Assembly: GCA_903930725.1 (NCBI GenBank)
Contig: CAIYZW010000773.1
Span: 1 to 7,131, forward strand
Reading direction: 5' to 3'
DNA: 7,131 nucleotides
Source: an uncultured Bacteroidota bacterium
GTDB lineage: Bacteria > Bacteroidota > Bacteroidia > Bacteroidales > 4484-276
The position numbers were made by a program, and so were the translations under genes. The notes below the pieces were generated by a model. The model did not search any database and was not told where the DNA came from. It saw only the letters and a list, made by a program, of their open reading frames with translations. This document shows positions 1-6,245 of the stretch, one piece after another (within the stretch, counting starts at the first letter, position 1; each line of letters opens with the position of its first letter).

Positions 1-500
1 AATTCTTTAAAATGAGCAATCAATTCAGAAACGGGTTTGGCTTTGTCTGATTTTTTATCATAATAATGATTGAAAAGCTGTACAAAAGTCCATTGCGTCC
101 ATTTGTAATATTGCGGGTCGCTGGTGCGGACTTCGCGGTCCCAATCGAACGAAAAGCCGATTTTATCCATTTGTTCGCGGTAGCGGGCAATATTTTTTTC
201 GGTGGTTATTGCGGGATGCGTTCCGGTCTGGATGGCGTATTGTTCGGCCGGAAGCCCGTATGCATCGTAGCCCATGGGGTGCAAAACATTAAAACCCTGC
301 GACCGTTTAAAACGCGCATAAATATCCGAAGCGATGTAACCAAGTGGATGCCCCACGTGCAAGCCGGCTCCCGAAGGATATGGAAACATGTCGAGCACAT
401 AAAATTTTGGTTTGTCGGAGTTATTAAAAGCTTTGAAGGTTTTATTGTCGCTCCAATACTTCTGCCATTTCTTTTCGATTTCCTGAAAGTTGTAATCCAT
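1..500 (-). CDS. leuS: Leucyl-tRNA synthetase, N-terminal part (3' end outside window)
   Basis: Class I aminoacyl-tRNA synthetase that charges tRNA-Leu with leucine in the cytoplasm. Reading the minus strand from the ATG at 500 gives 166 uninterrupted codons to the window edge, beginning MDYNFQEIEKKWQKYW. The HIGH signature appears as HVGH at residues 48-51, preceded by MFPYPSGAGL. The adjacent catalytic-site motif is MGYDAYGLPAE at residues 76-86, the Tyr-containing form typical of Bacteroidota LeuRS. Only the start of the Rossmann catalytic core is present; the editing domain, KMSKS loop and anticodon-binding domain would lie to the left, since the full protein is normally over 800 residues. 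The ATG matches the family N-terminus and no Shine-Dalgarno precedes it. It is divergent from the TPR lipoprotein gene, with 133 bases between starts. A weak -7-like element (one mismatch to TAnnTTTG) lies at 520-527 on this strand. Identification is firm. Confidence 0.97.
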   Translation of the reverse strand, partial: MDYNFQEIEKKWQKYWSDNKTFKAFNNSDKPKFYVLDMFPYPSGAGLHVGHPLGYIASDIYARFKRSQGFNVLHPMGYDAYGLPAEQYAIQTGTHPAITTEKNIARYREQMDKIGFSFDWDREVRTSDPQYYKWTQWTFVQLFNHYYDKKSDKAKPVSELIAHFKE

Positions 501-582
501 CTTAAAATATTTTAGGGCGCGAAATTATAAAAACAATCATTAAAGCAGGCCATTTTTAGAAGAGCCCCGTTTTTAGGTTTCA

Positions 583-610
583 TTGGTAAAGCAGTAAATT
601 GCTAACTTTG
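583..610 (+). promoter_or_regulatory. Bacteroidota-type promoter candidate for the TPR lipoprotein gene
   Basis: The element TAACTTTG at 603-610 matches the Bacteroidota -7 consensus TAnnTTTG exactly. A TTG at 583-585 lies 17 bases upstream, at the short end of the range for the -33 element. Transcription would start near 616, leaving a leader of about 18 bases before the ATG at 634, with no Shine-Dalgarno in it. This is a pattern match only. Confidence 0.55.
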
Positions 611-633
611 GCGGCTCAAATATTTATTTTTAT

Positions 634-1446
634 ATGATGAAATCAGGTGTTTCGATAATTTTAGTAGTGTTTTTTATGGCCTCCTGTTCGGGTTGCTTCA
701 ACAAACAAAGCGCACAAAATGATAAGCCAGCTACTGATAGCATTGTTCAGACAGTGAAGAATGATTCGGTGGCTATTAAAATCAACATAAATGAAGCTTC
801 CGATACAAACAACGATTCAACTGTAAAGGAAGAACCTGCAGCAAAAGTAAAAAATCCGTTTGGTCAGCAAAAGCTTGAAGACTCGCCCGCAATTAGGAAT
901 ACAGCCGAATTTCATTATAAGCGCGGGCTGGTACTTTTTACAATCTCAAATTATGAAGAAGGGATTAAGGAATTTGATACCGTTATCAGGATGGATCCAA
1001 AAATGGGTAAGGCTTACATAAACCGTGGCACAGCATGGATGGAACTGAAAAAATACAGGGAAGCCGCTAATGATTTTGAAAAAGCCATCGGCCTGAGCAG
1101 TTCCGATAGCACGGCCTATTTAAATCTGGGACTGGCCTATCTTTACCTTGGCGATTTTAAAGCGGCCATTGATGCTAACACAAAATTAATCCGCCTTACG
1201 CCAACTGATGCCAAAGCCTTTTTCAACCGTGGTTTTGCTTATGGCCAGATTAAAGACTTTAAAAATGCTATTGCCGATTTTGACTTGGCCGTCCGGATAA
1301 ACCCATCTTACCATGAAGCTTATTTTAACCGTGGTTTGGCCTATTTTTTTTCGGGCAATAAAACAAAAGCATGCAGCGATTGGGAACTGGCAAAACAGAA
1401 TGGCTCAACCAAAGCAGCTACCGCAATCGAAAAAGAATGTAAATGA
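634..1446 (+). CDS. TPR-repeat lipoprotein
   Basis: Predicted exported lipoprotein of 270 residues, likely a protein-protein interaction scaffold; its partner is unknown. Residues 1-17 form a signal peptide (Lys3, then a hydrophobic run) ending in a lipobox-like MAS before Cys18; Cys21 is a less likely lipidation site. Residues 22-90 are a low-complexity linker rich in Asn, Asp, Ser, Thr and Lys. Five tetratricopeptide repeats then follow in exact 34-residue register, starting near residues 91, 125, 159, 193 and 227. They share the pattern AYxNRGxAY, a following K/D-F/Y-x-x-A, and an N/D-P or T-P turn at the end of several units. The start could be either of two adjacent ATGs (634 or 637). 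It is a single gene convergent with nadK, with its own promoter candidate upstream. The architecture is clear, but a specific role such as envelope assembly or gliding cannot be assigned. Confidence 0.9.
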   Translation: MMKSGVSIILVVFFMASCSGCFNKQSAQNDKPATDSIVQTVKNDSVAIKININEASDTNNDSTVKEEPAAKVKNPFGQQKLEDSPAIRNTAEFHYKRGLVLFTISNYEEGIKEFDTVIRMDPKMGKAYINRGTAWMELKKYREAANDFEKAIGLSSSDSTAYLNLGLAYLYLGDFKAAIDANTKLIRLTPTDAKAFFNRGFAYGQIKDFKNAIADFDLAVRINPSYHEAYFNRGLAYFFSGNKTKACSDWELAKQNGSTKAATAIEKECK

Positions 1447-1497
1447 TTTCTGATTTCTGATTGATTGTTGAAATTTGTGATTTGTGATTTGAATTTT
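1444..1497. repeat. Imperfect heptad tandem repeat between convergent genes
   Basis: The gap between the TPR gene and nadK consists almost wholly of degenerate seven-base units. TGATTTC occurs twice (1444-1457), then TGATTGA and TTGTTGA, a six-base AATTTG, TGATTTG twice (1478-1491), and AATTTTA. The first unit supplies the TGA stop of the TPR gene, and the last unit runs into the TAA stop of nadK (1496-1498, minus strand). There is no GC-rich hairpin, so a conventional intrinsic terminator is not visible here. Confidence 0.75.
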
Positions 1498-2374
1498 AGT
1501 TGCGCTGATCCTTCCCCCAAAGGAGTTTTTCGCGAATGGTTGAGTAAAAATCTTTGTTAAAAAGCTGGATAACATTTATAGCAAAATCCGCTCTTTTTAT
1601 CACAAGTTCTTCGTGGTTGTTAATCATTTCATATCTCGAATCGAGGCCAACCTGATATTGCCTGTTTCGCCCGCCAACCCTGAGTTTTATGGTGCATTCA
1701 TCTGGAATTACAATCGGCCGGACCGTTAAATTATGACTGGCAATAGGTGTGATGACAAAATTTTTGCAGCCCGGCGTAATTATCGGGCCATAACAACTTA
1801 GCGAATAAGCCGTAGAACCCGTGGGTGTGGCCACAATCAGTCCATCTGCCCAATAGGTGTTTAAAAATTTGTCGTCAACATAAACCTCCACCATAGCCAG
1901 AGAATTGTTGTCGGTTTTGGTAATTGTGAGTTCGTTGAGGGCATAATTCAACTCACCAAAAAGGTTTTGCGAAGTCGAAAGCGAAATCAGGGTTCTTTGT
2001 TCGAGGCTGTATTTTCCATCGAGCACTTTGTCGACGGCCTGGATAATTTCGTTGCGGGAAATGCTCGACAAAAAACCTAACCGTCCGAGGTTTATTCCCA
2101 AAACCGGTATCCCGGTATCGCGCACCAGCGTAATAGTGTCGAGGAAAGTGCCATCACCACCAATCGAAAAAAGAATATCAGCATTATTTTTAAGTTCTTC
2201 ATAAGAATTAAAAACCCCAAAATCGCATTTTATAGCTACTTTGTTGCTGATGATTTTTAAAAATGGTTCAAAAAGCATCAGCGAGCAACTACTGTTTTTA
2301 AGTTTATCGAGCAATTGCTGCAAATATAAAACACTGTCATCCGAAAAATTCTTACCAAAAATCGCGACTTTCAT
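1496..2374 (-). CDS. nadK: NAD kinase
   Basis: Phosphorylates NAD to NADP with ATP (or polyphosphate) in the cytoplasm, the only known route to NADP. The 292-residue length is normal for the bacterial family. The signature GGDGT lies at residues 72-76, followed by the NLGRLGFL segment at 95-102, an NE pair at 147-148 (ALNELTITK), and the second nucleotide-binding motif ADGLIVATPTGSTAYSLS at 177-193, all in the usual order. The C-terminal beta-rich domain with the conserved GLDSR segment (243-247) is intact. The start is the ATG at 2374, matching the family N-terminus MKVAIFGK; no Shine-Dalgarno is seen. It lies 138 bases downstream of the CBS gene on the same strand and has a -7 promoter match of its own, so it may be transcribed both with its neighbour and alone. 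The CBS-nadK order recurs in Bacteroidota genomes, from memory. Identification is firm. Confidence 0.97.
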   Translation of the reverse strand: MKVAIFGKNFSDDSVLYLQQLLDKLKNSSCSLMLFEPFLKIISNKVAIKCDFGVFNSYEELKNNADILFSIGGDGTFLDTITLVRDTGIPVLGINLGRLGFLSSISRNEIIQAVDKVLDGKYSLEQRTLISLSTSQNLFGELNYALNELTITKTDNNSLAMVEVYVDDKFLNTYWADGLIVATPTGSTAYSLSCYGPIITPGCKNFVITPIASHNLTVRPIVIPDECTIKLRVGGRNRQYQVGLDSRYEMINNHEELVIKRADFAINVIQLFNKDFYSTIREKLLWGKDQRN

Positions 2375-2407
2375 GGGAAGTAAAATTTATGCTTAAAACG
2401 TTCAGGG

Positions 2408-2415
2408 CAAAAGTA
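2408..2415 (-). promoter_or_regulatory. -7 promoter element candidate for nadK
   Basis: Read on the minus strand this is TACTTTTG, an exact match to the Bacteroidota TAnnTTTG element. It would give a leader of roughly 25-30 bases before the nadK ATG. No good -33 TTG is present; the nearest is a CTG at 2437-2439, 21 bases away. It is supported mainly by its position in a non-coding gap. Confidence 0.45.
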
Positions 2416-2512
2416 AACGAATTTCGGTTGATTAATCAGGCAGAAATTTTCGATGCCTCAACACCACTGATTTTGATGGAAAATATTGAGTTTTAACCTG
2501 ATGGAAGAGCTG

Positions 2513-3178
2513 TTAAATATTAAGATAAGTCATCAACGAATTGTAGCGGTCGCGCAGCAGGTCTTCGTCGTGCACATTTTCGCCATAATATTCCTTAATT
2601 TCGTAATGAAACCGGTTAAAAGTCTGCAGGACAGATTCAATATTGATGCGGTTAAGTTTTAAGGTTATTTCGATAATGGCCGAATCAGGTTTTGTTTTGA
2701 TGCTGGTGCTCAGAATTTTTGTGTCGTTCGATTCGACAATTTTTACAATTTCCACGAGGCTAAAATCAGGCTGGTTAACTTCGAGAATTATTATGCCACC
2801 AGGGTTTTGCACGGATAACGATTCCGATAAATTCCGGATAAGAACATCCTGGGTAATGAGGCCTGAATAGTTTGCGTTTTCATCGAGAACCGGTAAAACC
2901 GGAACCTTGAAATCAGCCATGATTTTTAAAGCATAATAATAATGCTCGTTTCCCGAAATATGAGGCCTGATAAGTGTTTTGGAGAATTTCCCTATGTTTT
3001 TTTCCAAATCGCCAACCTGCAATAATTCCGAAAACGACATCAGCCCGAGATATTTAAGATTATCTAAAACCGGTAAATGGCTGAGTTTATACTCATTCAT
3101 CCAATGTATGGCCGAGCCAACCCTGTCGGCTTTTCGCAGAGGAAGGATGGTGTTATCTAAAAGTTCGAAGGCTTTCAT
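2513..3178 (-). CDS. CBS-pair protein with C-terminal ACT-like domain
   Basis: Cytoplasmic protein of 221 residues, probably a sensor of adenine nucleotides or another small ligand; its output is unknown. CBS repeat 1 covers about residues 10-55 (core SHLPVLDN then YLGLMSFSELL). Repeat 2 covers about 70-117 (VPVLPVLDE then YSGLITQDVLIR). Residues about 127-195 (GGIIILEV, then an IVKIVESND helix and an SAIIEITLKLN strand) look like an ACT-type beta-alpha-beta unit, as in CBS-ACT proteins such as AcuB. No catalytic domain or membrane segment is seen. I chose the ATG at 3178 because an AAGGAA site lies 9 bases upstream and the CBS domain starts directly. The frame stays open to an ATG at 3232, but that start sits inside a terminator-like hairpin and adds 18 residues that do not look like a domain. 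It lies between rsgA and nadK on the same strand. Confidence 0.9.
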   Translation of the reverse strand: MKAFELLDNTILPLRKADRVGSAIHWMNEYKLSHLPVLDNLKYLGLMSFSELLQVGDLEKNIGKFSKTLIRPHISGNEHYYYALKIMADFKVPVLPVLDENANYSGLITQDVLIRNLSESLSVQNPGGIIILEVNQPDFSLVEIVKIVESNDTKILSTSIKTKPDSAIIEITLKLNRINIESVLQTFNRFHYEIKEYYGENVHDEDLLRDRYNSLMTYLNI

Positions 3179-3187
3179 TTTTGATGG

Positions 3188-3193
3188 TTCCTT
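3188..3193 (-). promoter_or_regulatory. Ribosome binding site of the CBS gene
   Basis: Minus-strand AAGGAA ends 9 bases before the ATG at 3178. It is one of the few purine-rich Shine-Dalgarno-like sites ahead of a gene in this window, and it favours the shorter start over the in-frame ATG at 3232. Confidence 0.55.
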
Positions 3194-3220
3194 ACGGTCG
3201 TAAAAATTAATTTGAAGAAA

Positions 3221-3239
3221 TAAAAACGGCAAGGTGCCG
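3221..3239 (-). terminator. Terminator-like hairpin between rsgA and the CBS gene
   Basis: On the minus strand CGGCA-CCT-TGCCG forms a five-pair GC-rich stem with a three-base loop (3227-3239), followed directly by TTTTTA (3221-3226). It lies about 54 bases past the rsgA stop codon and about 43 bases before the CBS start. It could end rsgA transcription or, as the stem is short, act as a weak attenuator in the CBS leader. Confidence 0.5.
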
Positions 3240-3292
3240 AATAAATTTCATTTTTATACAAACAGCAGGAAAATGCACCGTTCGGGCAAAAA

Positions 3293-4231
3293 TTATTCCC
3301 ATTCCCACTCTTCCATGTCCAGATAATCATCCTTGTAAATGCGCAAATAGCTTTCGTACCGTGAAGACGGAATTTCGCCCTTTTCAACGGCATCTTTCAC
3401 GGCGCAACGTGGCTCGTGAATATGGGAGCAATTGCTAAACTGGCAATCGTGCATAAACATCCGCATCTCAGGAAACCGCTCGGCAATCTCTTCTTTTCTG
3501 AAATCAACCAGGCCAAACTCCCTGATACCGGGCGTATCAATAATAAAACCGCCAAACGAAAGCGGGTGCATTTCGGGAAAGGTGGTGGTGTGTTTTCCTT
3601 TTTTGTGGTAATCCGAAATAATCCCGGTTCTTAGCGCCAGCCCTGGTTCGATGGCATTTATCAGCGCCGATTTCCCAACCCCGGATATGCCCGAAAACAG
3701 GTTGATTTTATCTTTGATGCCGGCTTTAAGGGTTTCAACATTTTCGCCGGTTCGTGCCGAAACGCTAAAACAGGGATAGCCGGCAGCACGGTAAATATTG
3801 ATGGTTTCGTCGAGTTTTACGAAGAGTTTTTCGTCGTAAAGATCGGTTTTGTTAAAAACAAGCGTTGCCGGAATGTGGTAAGCCTCGGCAGTTACAAGGA
3901 AGCGATCAATAAAACCAACCGATGTGCGCGGCTGATATAGCGAAGCCACCAGCAATGCCTGGTCAATGTTGGCAGCAATAATATGCGAAAGCTTGGAAAG
4001 GTTTGTTGCTTTTCGGATAATGTGGTTGTGACGTGGAAATATTTTGGTAATCAAACCGGCATTCTCGTCCTTATCAGGAATAAAGGCAACTTTATCGCCA
4101 ACGGCAATCGGGTTTGTGGTTTTAATGCCTTTCATCCTGAAATTGCCTTTGAGTTTACACTCCGCAAAGCTGCCATCCCTTGCCATCACGGTAAACCAGG
4201 AGCCGGTAGATTTTATTACAATGCCTTCCAA
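3293..4231 (-). CDS. rsgA: Ribosome small-subunit-dependent GTPase A
   Basis: Circularly permuted GTPase that binds the 30S subunit late in assembly and releases with GTP hydrolysis. The 312-residue protein has an N-terminal OB fold (about 1-65, starting EGIVIKSTGSW). The G motifs follow in permuted order: G4 NKTD at 127-130, SAR at 158-160, G1 P-loop GISGVGKS at 181-188, G2 GKHTTT at 212-217, and G3 DTPG at 232-235. The C-terminal zinc-binding segment has Cys263, Cys268, His270 and Cys276 in the family spacing. All key residues are present. The start is a TTG at 4231: an in-frame TAA lies three codons upstream and the next in-frame ATG (codon 16) would remove the first OB strand. No Shine-Dalgarno is seen. 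The tail ends in an acidic, Trp-containing stretch (EEWEWE). It is divergent from the PrsW-like gene and upstream of the CBS gene. Identification is firm. Confidence 0.96.
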   Translation of the reverse strand: MEGIVIKSTGSWFTVMARDGSFAECKLKGNFRMKGIKTTNPIAVGDKVAFIPDKDENAGLITKIFPRHNHIIRKATNLSKLSHIIAANIDQALLVASLYQPRTSVGFIDRFLVTAEAYHIPATLVFNKTDLYDEKLFVKLDETINIYRAAGYPCFSVSARTGENVETLKAGIKDKINLFSGISGVGKSALINAIEPGLALRTGIISDYHKKGKHTTTFPEMHPLSFGGFIIDTPGIREFGLVDFRKEEIAERFPEMRMFMHDCQFSNCSHIHEPRCAVKDAVEKGEIPSSRYESYLRIYKDDYLDMEEWEWE

Positions 4232-4329
4232 ATTGATTTATTTTGTATTAATAATTACGCCGAAGTTTATTATTTTAACGAAACACCTTGATTTTTGTTA
4301 AATTAAAGTTAATCGAATTAAAATATATT

Positions 4330-4337
4330 TAAATTTG
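4330..4337 (+). promoter_or_regulatory. -7 promoter element candidate for the PrsW-like gene
   Basis: TAAATTTG matches TAnnTTTG exactly and would give a leader of about 40 bases before the ATG at 4384. No clear -33 TTG lies at the right distance; a TTTG at 4294-4297 is too far upstream. The surrounding sequence is very AT-rich, so a chance match is possible. Confidence 0.4.
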
Positions 4338-4383
4338 CTGTAAATTTATAAAAATACTTATTCACCCAATACTCAGCAAAAGT

Positions 4384-5058
4384 ATGCTTCCTTCAACCAT
4401 TATTTCATTTTTTATTGCCCCGGCAATAATGGTTTTTTTGGCGCTTCTCTCATATAAAAATATGGAGAAGCCGGCCTTCAAACTATTTATTAAGGCTTAC
4501 TATCTGGGGATTCTTACCGTAATTCCGATGGTTATTGCCCTTGTAATTGCCAATTATTACGGGATGGTTCACGAAAGAAGCATTCGCAGGATATTGTTTT
4601 TCTCCTTTTTTTTGGTTGGTTTTTTTGCCGAATTTCCAAAATTCCTGCTTATCAGGTTTTATTTTCTAAAAAACGATGCTATTACCAAACCAGTTGATGG
4701 AATCCTTTATTCGATAAGCATTGCGATGGGTTTTGCCACTGCGGCAAACATTTATTTTTCGTTGCAATGGACCAACATGTTAAATGTTACTGCTGTTAAT
4801 TTCAGCCTGTTTTTTGCAAACCTGCTGGTTGGGATTATTGCTGGATTTTTTGTTGGCATGGCAAAATTCCGGACAAATTATATTGACTCACTAACGGGTT
4901 TAGGGGCTGCAATTTTCTTTCAGGGTTTTTATAACTTCTGCCTGATTTCGCGCGATTATCTTTTGCTTGGGCTAATTACACTGGGAACCATGATAATCGC
5001 CATCATGCTGGCTGTTAAGTCCATCAATACCGACACCGAGAATGAAAGGCTTGTCTGA
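4384..5058 (+). CDS. Multipass membrane protein, PrsW-like, with degenerate protease motifs
   Basis: Integral membrane protein of 224 residues with about seven hydrophobic segments (roughly 5-23, 37-57, 68-90, 107-128, 138-160, 171-187, 192-211). The middle resembles PrsW-family intramembrane metalloproteases. AEFPKFLLIRFY at 82-93 aligns with the EExxK helix. KPVDGILYSISIAMGFATAAN at 102-122 aligns with the DExxDGIVY...GFAxxEN region. GFYNF at 181-185 aligns with the HGxYDF end motif. The residues expected to bind metal or act in catalysis are largely gone: Ala82 replaces the first Glu (Glu83 remains), Ala121 replaces the Glu before Asn, and Gln180 replaces a His. The only histidine, His63, lies in a loop. 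This suggests a non-proteolytic relative, though the family match is by eye. The ATG at 4384 starts directly at the first hydrophobic helix. It stands alone between divergent rsgA and mdh. Confidence is high that it is a gene and moderate for the family. Confidence 0.8.
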   Translation: MLPSTIISFFIAPAIMVFLALLSYKNMEKPAFKLFIKAYYLGILTVIPMVIALVIANYYGMVHERSIRRILFFSFFLVGFFAEFPKFLLIRFYFLKNDAITKPVDGILYSISIAMGFATAANIYFSLQWTNMLNVTAVNFSLFFANLLVGIIAGFFVGMAKFRTNYIDSLTGLGAAIFFQGFYNFCLISRDYLLLGLITLGTMIIAIMLAVKSINTDTENERLV

Positions 5059-5157
5059 GAACAAAACCGTTTCCCGGACTCGACAATGTTGCGTGTTAAA
5101 GTTTCATAAATTACCCAACTCTCAAAAAGTCACGAATTCAAATATCTGTATATTTTA

Positions 5158-5165
5158 TAGTTTTG
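5158..5165 (+). promoter_or_regulatory. -7 promoter element candidate for mdh
   Basis: TAGTTTTG matches TAnnTTTG exactly, 58 bases before the mdh ATG. A TTC at 5137-5139 is the nearest thing to a -33 TTG. Transcription would begin near 5171, where a small hairpin CCTTT-TATTT-AAAGG (5171-5185) would sit at the very 5' end of the mRNA. An alternative AAAG/CTTT pairing (5181-5190) excludes it. Whether these weak stems matter is unknown. Confidence 0.42.
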
Positions 5166-5223
5166 CTAATCCTTTTATTTAAAGGGCTTTTAACAAAAAA
5201 CGAATAAAAATCAATAATAACAC

Positions 5224-6168
5224 ATGGAACGAATTACAGTAATCGGAGCTGGAAATGTGGGCGCTACCTGTGCCAACGTAATTGCACACAAAGACCTTTG
5301 CAAAGAGGTTGTGCTTGTAGATATTAAAGAAGGCGTTGCCGAAGGTAAAGCGCTTGATATCTGGCAAACTTCATCCATAAATAATTTTGATACCCGCGTT
5401 GTGGGCGTTACCAACGATTACCTGCGGACCAAGGGTTCGGGGATTGTGGTAATAACTTCGGGTATCCCGCGTAAACCGGGAATGAGCCGCGACGATTTGA
5501 TACGGACAAATGCCAAAATCATAGTTGATGTTACCGAAAAAGTCATCAAATATTCGCCCGAAGCCATCATTATTGTGGTTTCAAACCCGCTCGATGTAAT
5601 GACTTACGCTGCCTGGAAAGCTGCCAACAAACCCGCTCAAAAAGTTTTTGGAATGGCCGGTATTCTCGACACCGGACGTTACACCGCATTTTTGGCCGAT
5701 GCGCTCGATGTTTCCCCAAAAGACATTCAATCGCTGCTTCTCGGCGGCCACGGCGACTCGATGGTGCCATTAAGAAGATATACTTCCGTGAAAGGCATTC
5801 CAATCACCGAATTATTGGGTAAAGATGAAATTGATAAAATTGTCGAAAGAACCCGCAAGGGTGGTGGCGAACTTGTTAACCTGATGGGAACTTCGGCCTG
5901 GTACGCACCTGGCGCTGCTGCAGCGCAGATGGTCGAAACCATTGTTGACGACCAGAAGCGGATATTCCCGGTTTGCGCCCGTCTTAAAGGTGAATACGGC
6001 ATCAGCGATTTGTATATTGGCGTGCCTGTTAAACTTGGCAAAAACGGCATCGAAGAAATTATCGAGCTTAATCTGAACGAGAAAGAATACAAAATGCTGC
6101 AGGAGTCGGCCAAAGAGGTACGCTCGCTTACCAAGGTGCTCGACGACATGAACCTTTTTGGCGACTGA
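5224..6168 (+). CDS. mdh: Malate dehydrogenase, LDH-like type
   Basis: Oxidises malate to oxaloacetate with NAD in the TCA cycle (reversible), in the cytoplasm. The 314-residue protein has the N-terminal Rossmann motif GAGNVG at 8-13 and Asp33 at the end of the second strand, which indicates NAD rather than NADP. The substrate loop IPRKPGMSR has Arg83 and Arg89. Arg83 sits where lactate dehydrogenases carry Gln, so this is a malate rather than a lactate enzyme. Asn121 (SNPLDV), Asp149 and Arg152 (LDTGR) and the proton-relay His176 (GGHGDSMVP) complete the active site. The C-terminus ends in a helix with no extension. The ATG at 5224 matches the family N-terminus; the leader is A-rich without a Shine-Dalgarno. 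It has a promoter candidate upstream and a strong terminator 25 bases after the stop, so it is probably a single-gene transcript. Identification is firm. Confidence 0.97.
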   Translation: MERITVIGAGNVGATCANVIAHKDLCKEVVLVDIKEGVAEGKALDIWQTSSINNFDTRVVGVTNDYLRTKGSGIVVITSGIPRKPGMSRDDLIRTNAKIIVDVTEKVIKYSPEAIIIVVSNPLDVMTYAAWKAANKPAQKVFGMAGILDTGRYTAFLADALDVSPKDIQSLLLGGHGDSMVPLRRYTSVKGIPITELLGKDEIDKIVERTRKGGGELVNLMGTSAWYAPGAAAAQMVETIVDDQKRIFPVCARLKGEYGISDLYIGVPVKLGKNGIEEIIELNLNEKEYKMLQESAKEVRSLTKVLDDMNLFGD

Positions 6169-6192
6169 AGGGAAGAAAACATTTAATATAAC

Positions 6193-6224
6193 AGGCATTT
6201 CGGATGTTTCCGGGATGCCTTTTT
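6193..6224 (+). terminator. Intrinsic terminator after mdh
   Basis: AGGCAT (6193-6198) pairs with ATGCCT (6215-6220). The stem continues inward through two T-G wobble pairs and then CGGA with TCCG, closing a four-base TGTT loop. This gives about 12 pairs in all, followed by TTTTT (6220-6224). It begins 24 bases past the mdh stop codon and ends only 21 bases before the sirtuin ATG. It is the clearest terminator in the window. Confidence 0.8.
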
Positions 6225-6245
6225 CCATTTTTAATAGCAGCGTAA

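Noticed and set aside
66..515. A 149-codon open frame on the plus strand opposite leuS
   Set aside because: It lies wholly antisense to a clear leuS reading frame carrying HVGH and related motifs, and its product resembles no family I recognise. It is a shadow of the real gene.
520..527. Minus-strand TAATTTCG as a promoter for leuS
   Set aside because: It has one mismatch to TAnnTTTG and no -33 partner. The position is plausible, but it is too weak to list as a feature.
1444..1497. CRISPR or integration-site reading of the short repeats
   Set aside because: The units are seven bases, degenerate and without spacers, and no cas, integrase or tRNA gene is nearby.
2457..2490. Imperfect inverted repeat (CTCAA/TTGAG around ATTTT/AAAAT) after the CBS gene
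   Set aside because: The stems are short, AT-rich and separated by unpaired bases, and on the transcribed minus strand no T-run follows, so it does not make a convincing terminator.
3179..3232. Upstream ATG at 3232 as the start of the CBS protein
   Set aside because: The start lies inside a terminator-like hairpin, has no ribosome site, and adds 18 residues outside the CBS fold, whereas the ATG at 3178 has AAGGAA upstream.
4377..4384. Minus-strand TACTTTTG as a promoter for rsgA
   Set aside because: It matches TAnnTTTG but overlaps the start codon of the divergent gene, has no TTG at the -33 distance, and would give a leader of about 140 bases. Possible but not supported.
5727..6228. Two overlapping minus-strand open frames opposite the 3' half of mdh
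   Set aside because: Their translations are low-complexity mirror images of the mdh codons, and one runs through the mdh terminator. No family resemblance.
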